Shown here piece by piece: positions 27,035 to 37,473 of a DNA stretch of 64,000 nucleotides (positions are counted from its first letter, which is position 1; each line of letters begins with the position of its first letter). The position numbers were made by a program, and so were the translations under genes. Source of the DNA: Streptomyces sp. MspMP-M5 (lineage in GTDB: Bacteria; Actinomycetota; Actinomycetes; Streptomycetales; Streptomycetaceae). The stretch lies in NCBI RefSeq assembly GCF_000373585.1, contig NZ_KB891855.1:1-64000 (forward strand), read 5' to 3'. The notes under the pieces were generated by a model. It ran no database searches and was not told where the DNA came from. It saw only the letters and a program-made list of their open reading frames with translations.

Positions 27035-28819
27035 GTACGCCCCGCTCGCCGTCAGCCGCAGTGCCGTGTCGATCAGCGGAACGTGGCTGAACGCCTGCGG
27101 GAAGTTCCCCACCTGGCGCTGGAGCCGGGAGTCCCACTCCTCGGCGAGCAGCCCCAGGTCGTTGCGGAGCGAGAGCAGCTTCTCGAAGAGCTTGCGGGCC
27201 TCCTCCACCCGGCCGATCATCGCCAGGTCGTCGGCCAGCCAGAACGAGCAGGCCAGGAACGCCCCTTCCTCGCCTTCGAGGCCGTCCACGCCGAGCCCCT
27301 CGCCGGCCGTCGGGTAGCGCAGCACGAACCCGTCCTCGGTCGACAGCTCCCGCTGGATCGCCTCGATGGTGCCGATCACCCGCTTGTCGTCCGGCGGCAG
27401 GAACCCCACCTGCGGGATCAGCAGCAGCGAGGCGTCCAGCTCCTCCGACCCGTAGGACTGGGTGAAGGTGTTCCGCTCCTTGTCGTACCCGTGCTCGCAG
27501 ACGTCCCGGTGGATGGTCTCCCGCAGGTCCCGCCACCGCTCCAGCGGCCCGTCCACGTCCCCGGACTCGATCAGCTTCACCGTGCGGTCCACCGCCACCC
27601 AGGTCATGACCTTGGAGTGCACGAAGTGCCGGCGCGGCCCGCGCACCTCCCAGATGCCCTCGTCCGGCTCGTCCCAGTGCTTCTCCACCCACTCGATCAG
27701 CTTGATCTGGAGCAGCGAGGCGTAGTCGTTGCGGGCCAGCCCGGTCATGTGGGCCAGGTGCAGCGCCTCGGTGACCTCGCCGTAGACGTCCAGTTGGAGC
27801 TGGTCGGCGGCGCCGTTGCCGACCCGCACCGGGCGCGAGTCCTCGTAGCCCGGCAGCCACTTCAGCTCGGTCTCGCCCAGCTCCCGCTCACCGGCGATGC
27901 CGTACATGATCTGGAGGTTCTCCGGATCGCCGGCCACCGCCCGCAGCAGCCACTCGCGCCACGCCCGGGCCTCCTCGCGGTAGCCGGTGCGCAGCAGCGA
28001 CGACAGGGTGATCGCCGCGTCCCGCAGCCAGGTGAAGCGGTAGTCCCAGTTGCGGACCCCGCCGATGCACTCGGGCAGGGACGTGGTCGGCGCGGCGACG
28101 ATCCCGCCGGTCGGCGCGTACGTCAGCGCCTTCAGCGTGATCAGCGAACGCACCACGGCGTCACGGTAGGGCCCGTGGTAAGTGCAGTGCTCGACCCACT
28201 CGCGCCAGAACTCCTCGGTGGCCTCCAGCGACCCCTCCGGGTCGGCCACGGCCGGCGGCTGGTGGTGCGAGGGCTGCCAGCTGATCGTGAACGCGATCCG
28301 CTCACCCGGCGAGACGGTGAAGTCGGAGAAGGTCGTCAGGTCCTTCCCGTACGTCTCCGCCTCCGTGTCCAGCCACACCGAGTCCGGACCGGCGACCGCC
28401 ACCGTCCGCTCGTCGATCTTGTGCACCCACGGCACGACCCAGCCGTACGCGAACCGCATCCGCAGCTCCGAACGCATCGGGACGCGCCCGCTGACGCCCT
28501 CCACGATGCGGATCACCTGCGGTGCGCCGTCCCGCGGCGGCATGAAGTCGATCACCCGGACGGTACCGCGCGGAGTGTCCCACTCGGACTCCAGCACCAG
28601 GGAGTCCCCGCGATAGCGCCGCCGGTCCGCGGCCCGGGGCGGCTCACCGGCCGGGCCCATCCGCCAGAAGCCGTGCTCCTCGGTGCCCAGCAGCCCCGCG
28701 AAGACCGCCATGGAGTCGAAGCGGGGCAGACACAGCCAGTCGACCGTGCCGTCCCGGCACACGAGCGCCGCGGTCTGCATATCGCCGATAAGTGCGTAGT
28801 CCTCGATGCGCCCGGCCAC
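27026..28819 (-). CDS. GH15-family glucoamylase/trehalase-like hydrolase
   Basis: 597 residues. An N-terminal beta-sandwich domain (about 1-220, [20 protein letters not shown]) is followed by the alpha/alpha-barrel of GH15. [20 protein letters not shown] is the family block. The first catalytic Glu lies in QLDVYGEV and the second in [20 protein letters not shown]. It has no signal peptide, so it is cytoplasmic, like mycobacterial GH15 trehalases. I prefer GTG 28819, since GGGAG lies 6 bases upstream of it; the ATG at 28825 abuts that site. It diverges from pyrG. Confidence 0.92.
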   Translation of the reverse strand: MAGRIEDYALIGDMQTAALVCRDGTVDWLCLPRFDSMAVFAGLLGTEEHGFWRMGPAGEPPRAADRRRYRGDSLVLESEWDTPRGTVRVIDFMPPRDGAPQVIRIVEGVSGRVPMRSELRMRFAYGWVVPWVHKIDERTVAVAGPDSVWLDTEAETYGKDLTTFSDFTVSPGERIAFTISWQPSHHQPPAVADPEGSLEATEEFWREWVEHCTYHGPYRDAVVRSLITLKALTYAPTGGIVAAPTTSLPECIGGVRNWDYRFTWLRDAAITLSSLLRTGYREEARAWREWLLRAVAGDPENLQIMYGIAGERELGETELKWLPGYEDSRPVRVGNGAADQLQLDVYGEVTEALHLAHMTGLARNDYASLLQIKLIEWVEKHWDEPDEGIWEVRGPRRHFVHSKVMTWVAVDRTVKLIESGDVDGPLERWRDLRETIHRDVCEHGYDKERNTFTQSYGSEELDASLLLIPQVGFLPPDDKRVIGTIEAIQRELSTEDGFVLRYPTAGEGLGVDGLEGEEGAFLACSFWLADDLAMIGRVEEARKLFEKLLSLRNDLGLLAEEWDSRLQRQVGNFPQAFSHVPLIDTALRLTASGAYGG

Positions 28820-29247
28820 GTGCATCTCCCGTCGAACTGGAGTCACGCCCCCATGGGACGTTCTGTGCTGTCCGTCCTGCCCATGAAACGTCGCCGAGCA
28901 GCGGGACCGGAAATCGGGCTGGGGCACCACCCAGCGAAGCTGGGGGAGGGCGGCGCCTTCCCGGACGGCTCGTAGCGAGTGTCCGAGCAGGATACGACGC
29001 AGGGGGGTGCTGCGCGCGATGCTCGCGTCGAGTGGGGGTGCTCCGAACGAGTGGCCTGCGGAACGACCGCCTCCGGTGCGTGGCCGGACACGACCACGCC
29101 CGGTCGCTGATAGCCTGGTACCCCGTGGACCGGTGGGACCCAGCAGAAATGCGGCACCCCCGAACCGCAGCGACGGCACCCCTGAATCCCAGGCCGGCGC
29201 CACCTCGCACCTCTCCACCTCGCGACCACGGGAGCCCCCTCTTGGCC
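28820..29247. other. 428-base intergenic region with REP-like hairpin and pyrG promoter
   Basis: No convincing gene. It contains the short hairpin CCCAGCGAAGCTGGG (28930-28944) followed by GGAGGG, a dispersed element I recall from many Streptomyces intergenic regions. It also has a -10-like TAGCCT at 29111-29116 in TGATAGCCTGGTACC, which probably drives pyrG with a leader of about 125 bases. That leader is Pro/Ala-codon-like GC-rich sequence without an obvious attenuator. Confidence 0.5.
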
Positions 29248-30936
<1,689 letters not shown>

Positions 30937-30960
30937 GCGGCACCTGGCCGGTTACGGTTG

Positions 30961-31001
30961 CCGGGGTACGGTCCCACGCCGTGGGGCGGTACCCCGGTTT
31001 T
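30961..31001 (+). terminator. Intrinsic terminator of pyrG
   Basis: A 9-bp outer stem (CCGGGGTAC 30961-30969 with GTACCCCGG 30989-30997) has an inner pairing of GTCCCAC with GTGGGGC and is followed by TTTT. This is one of the few hairpins in the window with a T run. Confidence 0.75.
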
Positions 31002-31032
31002 CGTGTCGGCACAGGACTCACTGGAGGTACGC

Positions 31033-31659
31033 ATGGCGATCAAGGACACCCCGGAGGAGTGGACGGTCACCGCGTCCGGCACGCCGTTCACCGGCGCCAA
31101 GACGAGCGTGCGCACCGACCACGTCGTCATGCCGGACGGCTCCACCGTCACCCGCGACTACCAGGTCCACCCCGGCTCGGTGGCGGTCCTCGCCCTCGAC
31201 GACGCCGACCGGGTGCTGGTGCTGCGCCAGTACCGCCACCCGGTGCGGCAGAAGCTGTGGGAGATCCCCGCCGGCCTGCTCGACGTCCCCGGGGAGAACC
31301 CGCTGCACGCCGCCCGGCGCGAGCTGTACGAGGAGGCGCACGTCAAGGCCGAGGACTGGCGGGTGCTGACCGACGTCTACACCACCCCGGGCGGCTGCGA
31401 CGAGGCGGTGCGGATCTTCCTCGCCCGCGGGCTGTCCGAGGCCGACGGCGAGCGGTTCGAGGTCTCCGAGGAGGAGGCCGACATGGAGCTGGCGCGGGTC
31501 CCGCTGGACGAGCTGGTCCGTGGCGTGCTCGCCGGCGAACTGCACAACAACTGCCTGGTCGTGGGCGTGCTGTCGCTCACCGCGGCGCGGGCCGGTGACG
31601 GGGCGGACGCCCTCCGGCCGGCCGACGCGCCCTGGCCGGCCCGCCCCTTCGACGCCTGA
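31033..31659 (+). CDS. Nudix hydrolase, ADP-ribose pyrophosphatase-like
   Basis: 208 residues. The Nudix fold is clear: VLVLRQYRHPVRQKLWEIPA leads into the Nudix box GLLDVPGENPLHAARRELYE followed by EAHV. Compared with the consensus GX5EX7REUXEEXGU there is one extra residue between Gly and Glu, and His replaces the late Gly. This form is common in actinobacterial ADP-ribose pyrophosphatases as I recall, so activity is likely. ATG 31033 has GGAGG 5 bases upstream. The pyrG-nudix order matches Rv1699-Rv1700. Confidence 0.92.
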   Translation: MAIKDTPEEWTVTASGTPFTGAKTSVRTDHVVMPDGSTVTRDYQVHPGSVAVLALDDADRVLVLRQYRHPVRQKLWEIPAGLLDVPGENPLHAARRELYEEAHVKAEDWRVLTDVYTTPGGCDEAVRIFLARGLSEADGERFEVSEEEADMELARVPLDELVRGVLAGELHNNCLVVGVLSLTAARAGDGADALRPADAPWPARPFDA

Positions 31660-31851
31660 CCCCGGGCCGGGCGCCGCTCCCGGCTCCCGCCCCCGGCCTG
31701 CGCCTTCCGGTCGGATGATCCACCGATCCGGTCGAGTGACCCAACGGCCCCGCTCCGCACGGAACGTGACGGCCCGTGAACTACGCTCGACAGCGTCCCC
31801 GCGCGCGCCCGCGGCGGGGACGCGACGCGCAGGCGGACGGGAGCGTGACCG

Positions 31852-33963
31852 GTGACGGACCAGGCGGTGGGCGGGGGGCACCTCGCGCCGGAGGCGGCGC
31901 GCGGGTCCGGCACGGCGGCCCGGGAACGGCGGGCGACCCTGCCCCGCCAGGACGGTGCCGCCGCCCGCTCCGGCCTCCCGGGATTCGCCGGCCGCCGCCA
32001 CGAACTCAAGGCGCTGCGCGCCGACATCGGCCGGGCCGGACTGGACACCCTCACCGGCCGCCGGGGCGCCCGCAGCCGGGTCCTGCTGATCGCCGGCCGC
32101 CCCGGCTCGGGCCGTACGACGCTGGCCGAGGCGCTGCTGCGGGAGATCGAGGACGGCTACCCCGACGGGGTGCTGCGCGCCGCGCTGACCGGCCGGGACG
32201 GCGCCCCGGTCGGCCTCGCCCGGACCGCCCGCGACCTGCTCGCCGAACTGGGTGCCGACGCCGCGCCGGGCGCCGGCGAGGACGAGCTCGCCGAGGCGGT
32301 GCGCACCGCCCTGGCCGGGCGCCGCGCGGTCCTCCTGCTGGACGACGCACCGGGCGCCGAGGACGTCGAACCGCTGATCCCGGACGCCCCCGACTGCCTG
32401 GTCGTGGTGGTCGCGCAGGGCCCGCTGACCGGCATCCCGGACGTCCGGCCGTGCGCCCTGGGCGGGCTGGACACGGCGGCCGGCGTCGAGATGCTGTGCC
32501 ACTACGCCGGGCCGACCCGGATCACCGTCGATCCGCGGACCGCGGAGTCCGTCGCCGAGGAGTGCGGCGGTCAGCCCGCGGCGCTGATACTGGCGGGCGC
32601 CTGGCTCGCCGCCCGCCCCAAGCTCTCCGTCGCCGACCTGCGCCAGGCGCTGCTCGCCGTCCCGCTGCCGCCGGACCTGCCGGCCGGCGACCGCCCCCTG
32701 CACCGCGCCTTCCGGCTCACCTACGACGCGCTGCCGCAGCCCGCCGCGCGGATACTGCGCCTGGCCACCCTCGCCCCGGACGGCCTGGTGGACGCGCACA
32801 CCGCGGCCGCGCTGGGCGGCTGCTCGGTCCCGGCCGCCGCCGCGGTCCTGCACGACGTCGCCGCGCTCGGCCTGCTGCGGCCCGTCCCGGAGGAGGACGG
32901 CCCGGGCGCCCGGCACACCGACGACGCGACCGGCCCCCGGTACCGCCTCCCCGGCTGCCTCGCGCCGTTCTCCCGGCAACTGCTCCGCGCGCACGAGCGG
33001 CCCGCCGACGTCCAGCTGGCCCGCGCCCGGATGCTGGAGCGGACCGTGCGGCTGCTCCAGTCCTGCCGGGCGGCCGCCGAACCCTCCGGTTCCCCCGCCC
33101 GCCGCAAGGCCGCCGAGCTGCCCCGCTCGCTGCGCTTCGCCACCCGGGCCGCCGCCGCGCACTGGCTGCGCACCCGCCGCGGCGCCCTGCTGGACGCCGC
33201 CCGGATGGCCGTCGCGGACGGCCAACTCGACACCCTGGACCGGCGGTTGATCGCCGCGCTCACCCGCGCCCTGCTCACCCACCACGGCCCCGAGGCCGCC
33301 GCGCCGGACCTCTACGCCCTGCACGAGCTGGTCCTCCAGGTCGCCGAGCGGCGCACCCTGCCGCGCGAGCGGGCCGCCGCCCTGCTCAACCTCGGCGACC
33401 TGGACGCCGGGGCCGGCCGACGGGAGCAGGCGCTCACCCGCTACCGCGGCGCGCTGGAGGCGGCCCGCTCGGTGAAGGACCCGGTGGCCACCGGCCGGGC
33501 GCTGGAGTCGCTCGGCGACACCTACACCGAGCTGGGCGACTGGATCCGGGCCGCCGACTGGTACGGGCGGGCGCTGGAGCTGCGGCTGGCCCGGGGCGAG
33601 TGGGCCGACGCGGCCCGGCTGCACGCCCGGATCGGCGCCGCGCACGGCCGCGCGGGCCGCTACGAGCAGGCCCTGAAGGAGTGCCGGGCGGCCGCCCGGA
33701 CCTTCCGCAGGCTGGGCGACGCCGCGGGCCAGGGGCATGCGGCGGAGGCGGCCGCGGAGGTCCACGAGCACGCCGGGAAGCTCAACGAGGCGCTGCACAG
33801 CTGCCTGGCGGCGCTCGATTTCGCCCGGGCCGCGGCCGATGTGACGAAGGAGGCACGCCTGCAACTGCGGATCGCGGAGCTGCTGGACCGGCTCGGAGAC
33901 CCGGCGGCCGCACGGCTCCACCGGGCGGTGGGGGAGCGACTATGCGAGGAGCACCCCGAGTGA
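31852..33963 (+). CDS. STAND-type ATPase with C-terminal TPR repeats
   Basis: 703 residues, cytoplasmic. After a 40-residue polar N-terminus comes an NB-ARC-like NTPase: Walker A AGRPGSGRTT (81-90), where Arg replaces the usual Lys, and Walker B VLLLDD (160-165). A winged-helix-like segment follows (about 280-370), then TPR units from about 500 to 690 (for example ERAAALLNLGDLDAGAGRRE, GRALESLGDTYTELGDWIRA). This is the architecture of AfsR/SARP-like regulators without their DNA-binding domain. GTG 31852 has GGGAG 8 bases upstream. Its role is unknown. A signalling or scaffold protein is plausible. The Arg in Walker A may weaken ATP hydrolysis. Confidence 0.82.
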   Translation: MTDQAVGGGHLAPEAARGSGTAARERRATLPRQDGAAARSGLPGFAGRRHELKALRADIGRAGLDTLTGRRGARSRVLLIAGRPGSGRTTLAEALLREIEDGYPDGVLRAALTGRDGAPVGLARTARDLLAELGADAAPGAGEDELAEAVRTALAGRRAVLLLDDAPGAEDVEPLIPDAPDCLVVVVAQGPLTGIPDVRPCALGGLDTAAGVEMLCHYAGPTRITVDPRTAESVAEECGGQPAALILAGAWLAARPKLSVADLRQALLAVPLPPDLPAGDRPLHRAFRLTYDALPQPAARILRLATLAPDGLVDAHTAAALGGCSVPAAAAVLHDVAALGLLRPVPEEDGPGARHTDDATGPRYRLPGCLAPFSRQLLRAHERPADVQLARARMLERTVRLLQSCRAAAEPSGSPARRKAAELPRSLRFATRAAAAHWLRTRRGALLDAARMAVADGQLDTLDRRLIAALTRALLTHHGPEAAAPDLYALHELVLQVAERRTLPRERAAALLNLGDLDAGAGRREQALTRYRGALEAARSVKDPVATGRALESLGDTYTELGDWIRAADWYGRALELRLARGEWADAARLHARIGAAHGRAGRYEQALKECRAAARTFRRLGDAAGQGHAAEAAAEVHEHAGKLNEALHSCLAALDFARAAADVTKEARLQLRIAELLDRLGDPAAARLHRAVGERLCEEHPE

Positions 33964-34085
33964 CCTACGAAATCGGTAGTGGTCTTCCGGAAAATTATGT
34001 CTTTGCAAGGCTAGACAACACGAGGTCCTTCAATAGACTGGTCGAGCCGCGTTCGGCGCGGTCAGTTCCGTCATGCATGGCATGA
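33960..34085 (+). CDS. Possible 41-residue coupled small protein
   Basis: A GTG overlaps the stop of the STAND ATPase gene by 4 bases (GTGA), with GAGGAG 8 bases upstream, the arrangement of a translationally coupled gene. It encodes a short polar peptide starting [20 protein letters not shown]. Against it: codon use is unlike its neighbours (roughly half of third positions are A or T), no family is recognised, and the region also has to hold the ald promoter. I rate it a possibility only. Confidence 0.25.
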   Translation: MTYEIGSGLPENYVFARLDNTRSFNRLVEPRSARSVPSCMA

Positions 34086-34128
34086 GGGATAATTCCTTCT
34101 GCAAGCTCTTTTAAGGACCGTGATCGAC

Positions 34129-35244
34129 GTGAAGGTCGGTATCCCCCGCGAGGTCAAGAACAACGAGTTCCGCGTGGCCATCACCCCCGCCGGAGTCCAC
34201 GAGCTGGTGCGCAACGGCCACCAGGTCTTCATCGAGAAGGACGCCGGCCTCGGCTCGTCCATCCCGAACGAGGAGTACGTCTCCGCCGGCGCCACCATCC
34301 TGGACACCGCCGACGAGGTGTGGGGCACCGCCGACCTGCTGCTGAAGGTCAAGGAGCCGATCGCGGAGGAGTACCACCGCCTCCGCAAGGACCAGACCCT
34401 CTTCACGTACCTCCACCTCGCCGCGTCCAAGGAGTGCACGGACGCCCTGCTGGAGTCCGGTACCACCGCGATCGCCTACGAGACCGTCGAGACCGCCGGC
34501 CGCGCGCTGCCGCTGCTCGCCCCGATGTCCGAGGTCGCGGGCCGGATCGCCCCGCAGGTCGGCGCCTACCACCTGATGCGCCAGGCCGGCGGCCGCGGCG
34601 TGCTGCCCGGCGGCGTCCCCGGCGTCCAGGCCGGTAAGGCCGTCGTCATCGGCGGTGGCGTCTCCGGCTGGAACGCCGTCCAGATCGCCGTGGGCCTGGG
34701 CTTCCACGTCACCCTGCTCGACAAGGACATCAACAAGCTCCGCGAGGCCGACAAGATCTTCGGCACCAAGGTGCAGACGATCGTCTCCAACGCCTACGAG
34801 CTGGAGAAGGCCGTCGTCGAGGCCGACCTCGTCGTCGGCGCGGTCCTGATCCCGGGCGCCAAGGCCCCCAAGCTCGTCACCAACGAGCTGGTCGCCAAGA
34901 TGAAGCCCGGCAGTGTCCTTGTCGACATCGCGATCGACCAGGGCGGCTGCTTCGAGGACTCCAAGCCGACCACGCACGCCGAGCCGACCTTCACGGTCCA
35001 CAACTCGGTCTTCTACTGCGTCGCCAACATGCCCGGCGCGGTGCCCAACACCTCCACCTACGCCCTCACCAACGCCACGCTGCCCTACATCGTGGAGCTG
35101 GCGAACCGCGGCTGGGTCGAGGCGCTGCGCCGTGACCCGGCGCTGGCCAAGGGCCTGAACACGCACGACGGCAAGGTCGTCTACCCCGAGGTCGCCCAGG
35201 CCCACGGCCTGGAGTACGTGGAGCTGCGCACCCTCCTCGGCTGA
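34129..35244 (+). CDS. ald: L-alanine dehydrogenase
   Basis: 371 residues, the same length as I recall for M. tuberculosis Ald. It catalyses the NAD-dependent conversion of alanine to pyruvate and ammonia. The start [20 protein letters not shown] is diagnostic; LLLKVKEPI holds the pyruvate-binding Lys, [10 protein letters not shown] the catalytic His, and [20 protein letters not shown] the NAD-binding Rossmann loop. GTG 34129 was chosen over GTG 34120, since AAGGA (34113-34117) is only 2 bases from the latter and 11 from the former. The AT-rich leader upstream probably holds its promoter; no AldR-like regulator is adjacent. Confidence 0.96.
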   Translation: MKVGIPREVKNNEFRVAITPAGVHELVRNGHQVFIEKDAGLGSSIPNEEYVSAGATILDTADEVWGTADLLLKVKEPIAEEYHRLRKDQTLFTYLHLAASKECTDALLESGTTAIAYETVETAGRALPLLAPMSEVAGRIAPQVGAYHLMRQAGGRGVLPGGVPGVQAGKAVVIGGGVSGWNAVQIAVGLGFHVTLLDKDINKLREADKIFGTKVQTIVSNAYELEKAVVEADLVVGAVLIPGAKAPKLVTNELVAKMKPGSVLVDIAIDQGGCFEDSKPTTHAEPTFTVHNSVFYCVANMPGAVPNTSTYALTNATLPYIVELANRGWVEALRRDPALAKGLNTHDGKVVYPEVAQAHGLEYVELRTLLG

Positions 35245-35276
35245 CGGCGTCAACTGCACGCGTCAAGCGCCGCACA

Positions 35277-35310
35277 ACCGGCCGGGCCCGCTCGAGCGGG
35301 CCCGGCCGGT
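35277..35310. terminator. 34-bp palindrome, terminator of ald
   Basis: A perfect palindrome (15 bp per arm around a central TCGA) lies 33 bases after the ald stop. It is followed by GTCGCGTG without a T run. Terminator function is the simplest reading. Confidence 0.75.
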
Positions 35311-35586
35311 CGCGTGTGCGACGCGCCCCGGGGGCGGCTCCCGGCGGCCGACTCCCAACTCGCCGTGAACGTAGCCCTTTAACCGATTCGCGTACCCCCG
35401 AAACATCCGTCTTGTGTGCTGTGCACTCTTGACATCGGGGGGTTCCGTTACCGACACATCGGACCGGGTCCGGCGGATTGTGTTGCTGCGGACGCCCGAC
35501 ACGCCATAGAGTCGCCAACCGTCGGCATGGTGCACGCTGACCTATCGATAAGTTTCCTGGTCACATCCAAGGAGGTAAGACGACTT
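35311..35586 (+). promoter_or_regulatory. parA promoter region
   Basis: The stretch between the ald palindrome and parA is AT-richer than its surroundings. TTGCTG (35483-35488) and TAGAGT (35507-35512), 18 bases apart, form a plausible promoter. A TTGACA lies at 35429-35434 without a good -10 partner. GGAGG at 35571-35575 is the likely parA ribosome-binding site. Together with the ald terminator this fills the gene-free interval after ald. No parS-like GTTTCACGTGAAAC is visible. Confidence 0.5.
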
Positions 35587-36750
35587 GTGAATGAGTCGAC
35601 ATTTACTCCCGGAGGTGGTCGGCCAGGAGCGGTTGCACGGGGCCAGGGTCCCTCGGGGCGCGAGGCTGTCGGCTCCGTAGTGGTCCACACCTTCGCAGCC
35701 CAACAGAGCACTTCCACGACAGCCCACCAGAGCATGGACGGCCAACACGTGAACGCCATGGCCGGCGACCGGGGCAGTGGAGAGCCCGCCCGTCTCGCCG
35801 ACTACGACGACCTGCCCCAAGGGCACTTCTACGACCCGGATGCCGAGTACGAGCCGGACCCGGAATACGCGGCGACGCTCGCGCCGGACGCGGCGCGTCA
35901 GCGCCGTGAGCGGGTCGGCCCGACCGGGCGCCCGCTGCCCTACTTCCCGATCCCGGGGCCGCTTTCGGAACACGGCCCGGCGAAGATCATCGCGATGTGC
36001 AACCAGAAGGGCGGGGTCGGCAAGACCACCTCGACCATCAACCTGGGCGCCGCGCTCGCCGAATACGGCCGCCGGGTGCTGCTCGTCGACTTCGACCCGC
36101 AGGGCGCCCTCTCGGTCGGACTCGGCGTCAACCCGATGGAACTGGATCTGACGGTCTACAACCTGCTCATGGAGCGGGGCATGTCGGCCGACGAGGTCCT
36201 GCTCAAGACCGCGGTCCCGAACATGGACCTGCTGCCCAGCAATATCGATTTGTCAGCGGCAGAGGTGCAGTTGGTCAGCGAGGTCGCCCGCGAGTCGACG
36301 CTCCAGCGGGCGCTGAAGCCCCTGCTGCCCGACTACGACTACATCGTCATCGACTGCCAGCCCTCGCTCGGCCTGCTGACCGTCAACGCCCTGACGGCCG
36401 CTCACAAGGTCATCGTGCCGCTGGAGTGCGAGTTCTTCGCGCTGCGCGGTGTCGCGCTGCTCACCGAGACCATCGAGAAGGTCCAGGAGCGGCTCAACCC
36501 CGACCTCCAGCTGGACGGCATCCTGGCGACGATGTACGACTCCCGCACGGTGCACAGCCGCGAGGTCCTGGCGCGCGTCGTCGAGGCTTTCGACGACCAC
36601 GTCTACCACACCGTCATCGGCCGTACCGTCCGCTTCCCGGAGACCACCGTCGCCGGTGAGCCGATCACCACCTACGCCTCCAACTCCGTGGGGGCCGCGG
36701 CCTATCGCCAGCTCGCCAGGGAGGTGCTCGCCCGGTGTCACGCCGAGTGA
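35587..36750 (+). CDS. parA: ParA-family ATPase next to scpAB
   Basis: 387 residues. The deviant Walker A is CNQKGGVGKTTSTINLG, Walker A' RVLLVDFDPQGALSVGLG and Walker B DYIVIDCQPSLGLL: a complete ParA/Soj ATPase. About 140 N-terminal residues precede it, including PEYAATLAPDAARQRRER, which is longer than in chromosomal ParA near oriC. GTG 35587 is favoured by GGAGG upstream; ATG 35734 is the alternative, giving 338 residues. It overlaps the next gene by 16 bases. This is the paralogue at the Rv1708 position, not the oriC parA, and no parB is here. The partner may be the next gene product. Confidence 0.92.
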   Translation: MNESTFTPGGGRPGAVARGQGPSGREAVGSVVVHTFAAQQSTSTTAHQSMDGQHVNAMAGDRGSGEPARLADYDDLPQGHFYDPDAEYEPDPEYAATLAPDAARQRRERVGPTGRPLPYFPIPGPLSEHGPAKIIAMCNQKGGVGKTTSTINLGAALAEYGRRVLLVDFDPQGALSVGLGVNPMELDLTVYNLLMERGMSADEVLLKTAVPNMDLLPSNIDLSAAEVQLVSEVARESTLQRALKPLLPDYDYIVIDCQPSLGLLTVNALTAAHKVIVPLECEFFALRGVALLTETIEKVQERLNPDLQLDGILATMYDSRTVHSREVLARVVEAFDDHVYHTVIGRTVRFPETTVAGEPITTYASNSVGAAAYRQLAREVLARCHAE

Positions 36751-37325
36751 GTCTGCCCGGCGCCGACGAACTGTTCCGCACCACCGGGGGAGTGGCCCTT
36801 CAGGCGTCCACTCCCCGCCGTGCGCCCGGCGGCCAGGACGCACGGGTGCCCGCGCCGGCCGGCGAGCCGGACCCCGCGTCGGACGCGTCCGAGGAGGCCC
36901 CCGCGGCACCGGCGGCCGAGGGCGGTGCCGCCGGCGCGGCGCGTACGGCGTCCGCCGCGGAGCCGGCCGAGCACGGCGGCCGCGAGCCGGAGCCGGAGGC
37001 CGGGGGGCGCCGGACACCGGCCGGCCGGGCGGCGACCCGCGCCGAGCGGGAGGCCGCGGCATCGGCCGGTGAGTCGGGCCGCCGCCGGTCGCGCGGCGCC
37101 AACCGCCGCCCCAGCGGCCGCGAACGGCACGACGAGAAGATCACCGTCTATGTCTCCGCCGAGGAGCTCATGGACCTCGAACACGCCCGCCTGGTGCTGC
37201 GCGGCGAGCACGGCCTGGCGGTCGACCGCGGCCGGATCGTCCGCGAGGCGGTGGCCGTGGTCCTCGCCGACCTGGAGTCCCGCGGCGAGGCCAGCATCCT
37301 GGTCCGGCGGCTCCGGGGCCGTTAG
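36735..37325 (+). CDS. Putative ParA partner with ribbon-helix-helix-like C-terminus
   Basis: 196 residues. The first 130 are disordered (Ala, Pro, Glu, Arg, Gly). The C-terminal 60 begin with DEKITVYVSAEELMDLEHAR and continue VDRGRIVREAVAVVLADLES: a short beta strand then two helices, the pattern of ribbon-helix-helix DNA-binding proteins. It starts at GTG 36735 inside the 3' end of parA, so it is coupled to it. Small RHH or centromere-binding proteins often partner ParA ATPases, so a segregation or nucleoid role is likely by context. The assignment of the fold is by eye only. Confidence 0.75.
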   Translation: MSRRVSLPGADELFRTTGGVALQASTPRRAPGGQDARVPAPAGEPDPASDASEEAPAAPAAEGGAAGAARTASAAEPAEHGGREPEPEAGGRRTPAGRAATRAEREAAASAGESGRRRSRGANRRPSGRERHDEKITVYVSAEELMDLEHARLVLRGEHGLAVDRGRIVREAVAVVLADLESRGEASILVRRLRGR

Positions 37326-37392
37326 GGCCGCTCAGGGCCGTTTCTGGCCCGTCCGACACGCCCTGGGGGCCGGTCCCCGGCGTGCGGCGGGA

Positions 37393-37398
37393 TAGCCT
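37393..37398 (+). promoter_or_regulatory. -10-like element before scpA
   Basis: TAGCCT in the context GATAGCCTGGGCC is nearly the same as the pyrG -10 region (TGATAGCCTGGTACC). It lies 28 bases before a GTG at 37426 and 76 before the ATG at 37474. No good -35 is visible. Confidence 0.4.
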
Positions 37399-37473
37399 GG
37401 GCCACTCCGGCGGGGTGTCCCGCCCGTGACCAGCCCGCCGCCCCGGCGCGGGACCGCAGCACCCTGGACCGCC

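Noticed and set aside
35245..37330. parS site or second parB near parA
   Set aside because: No GTTTCACGTGAAAC-like 14-mer and no ParB-type protein is present; the RHH-like protein is the only candidate partner.
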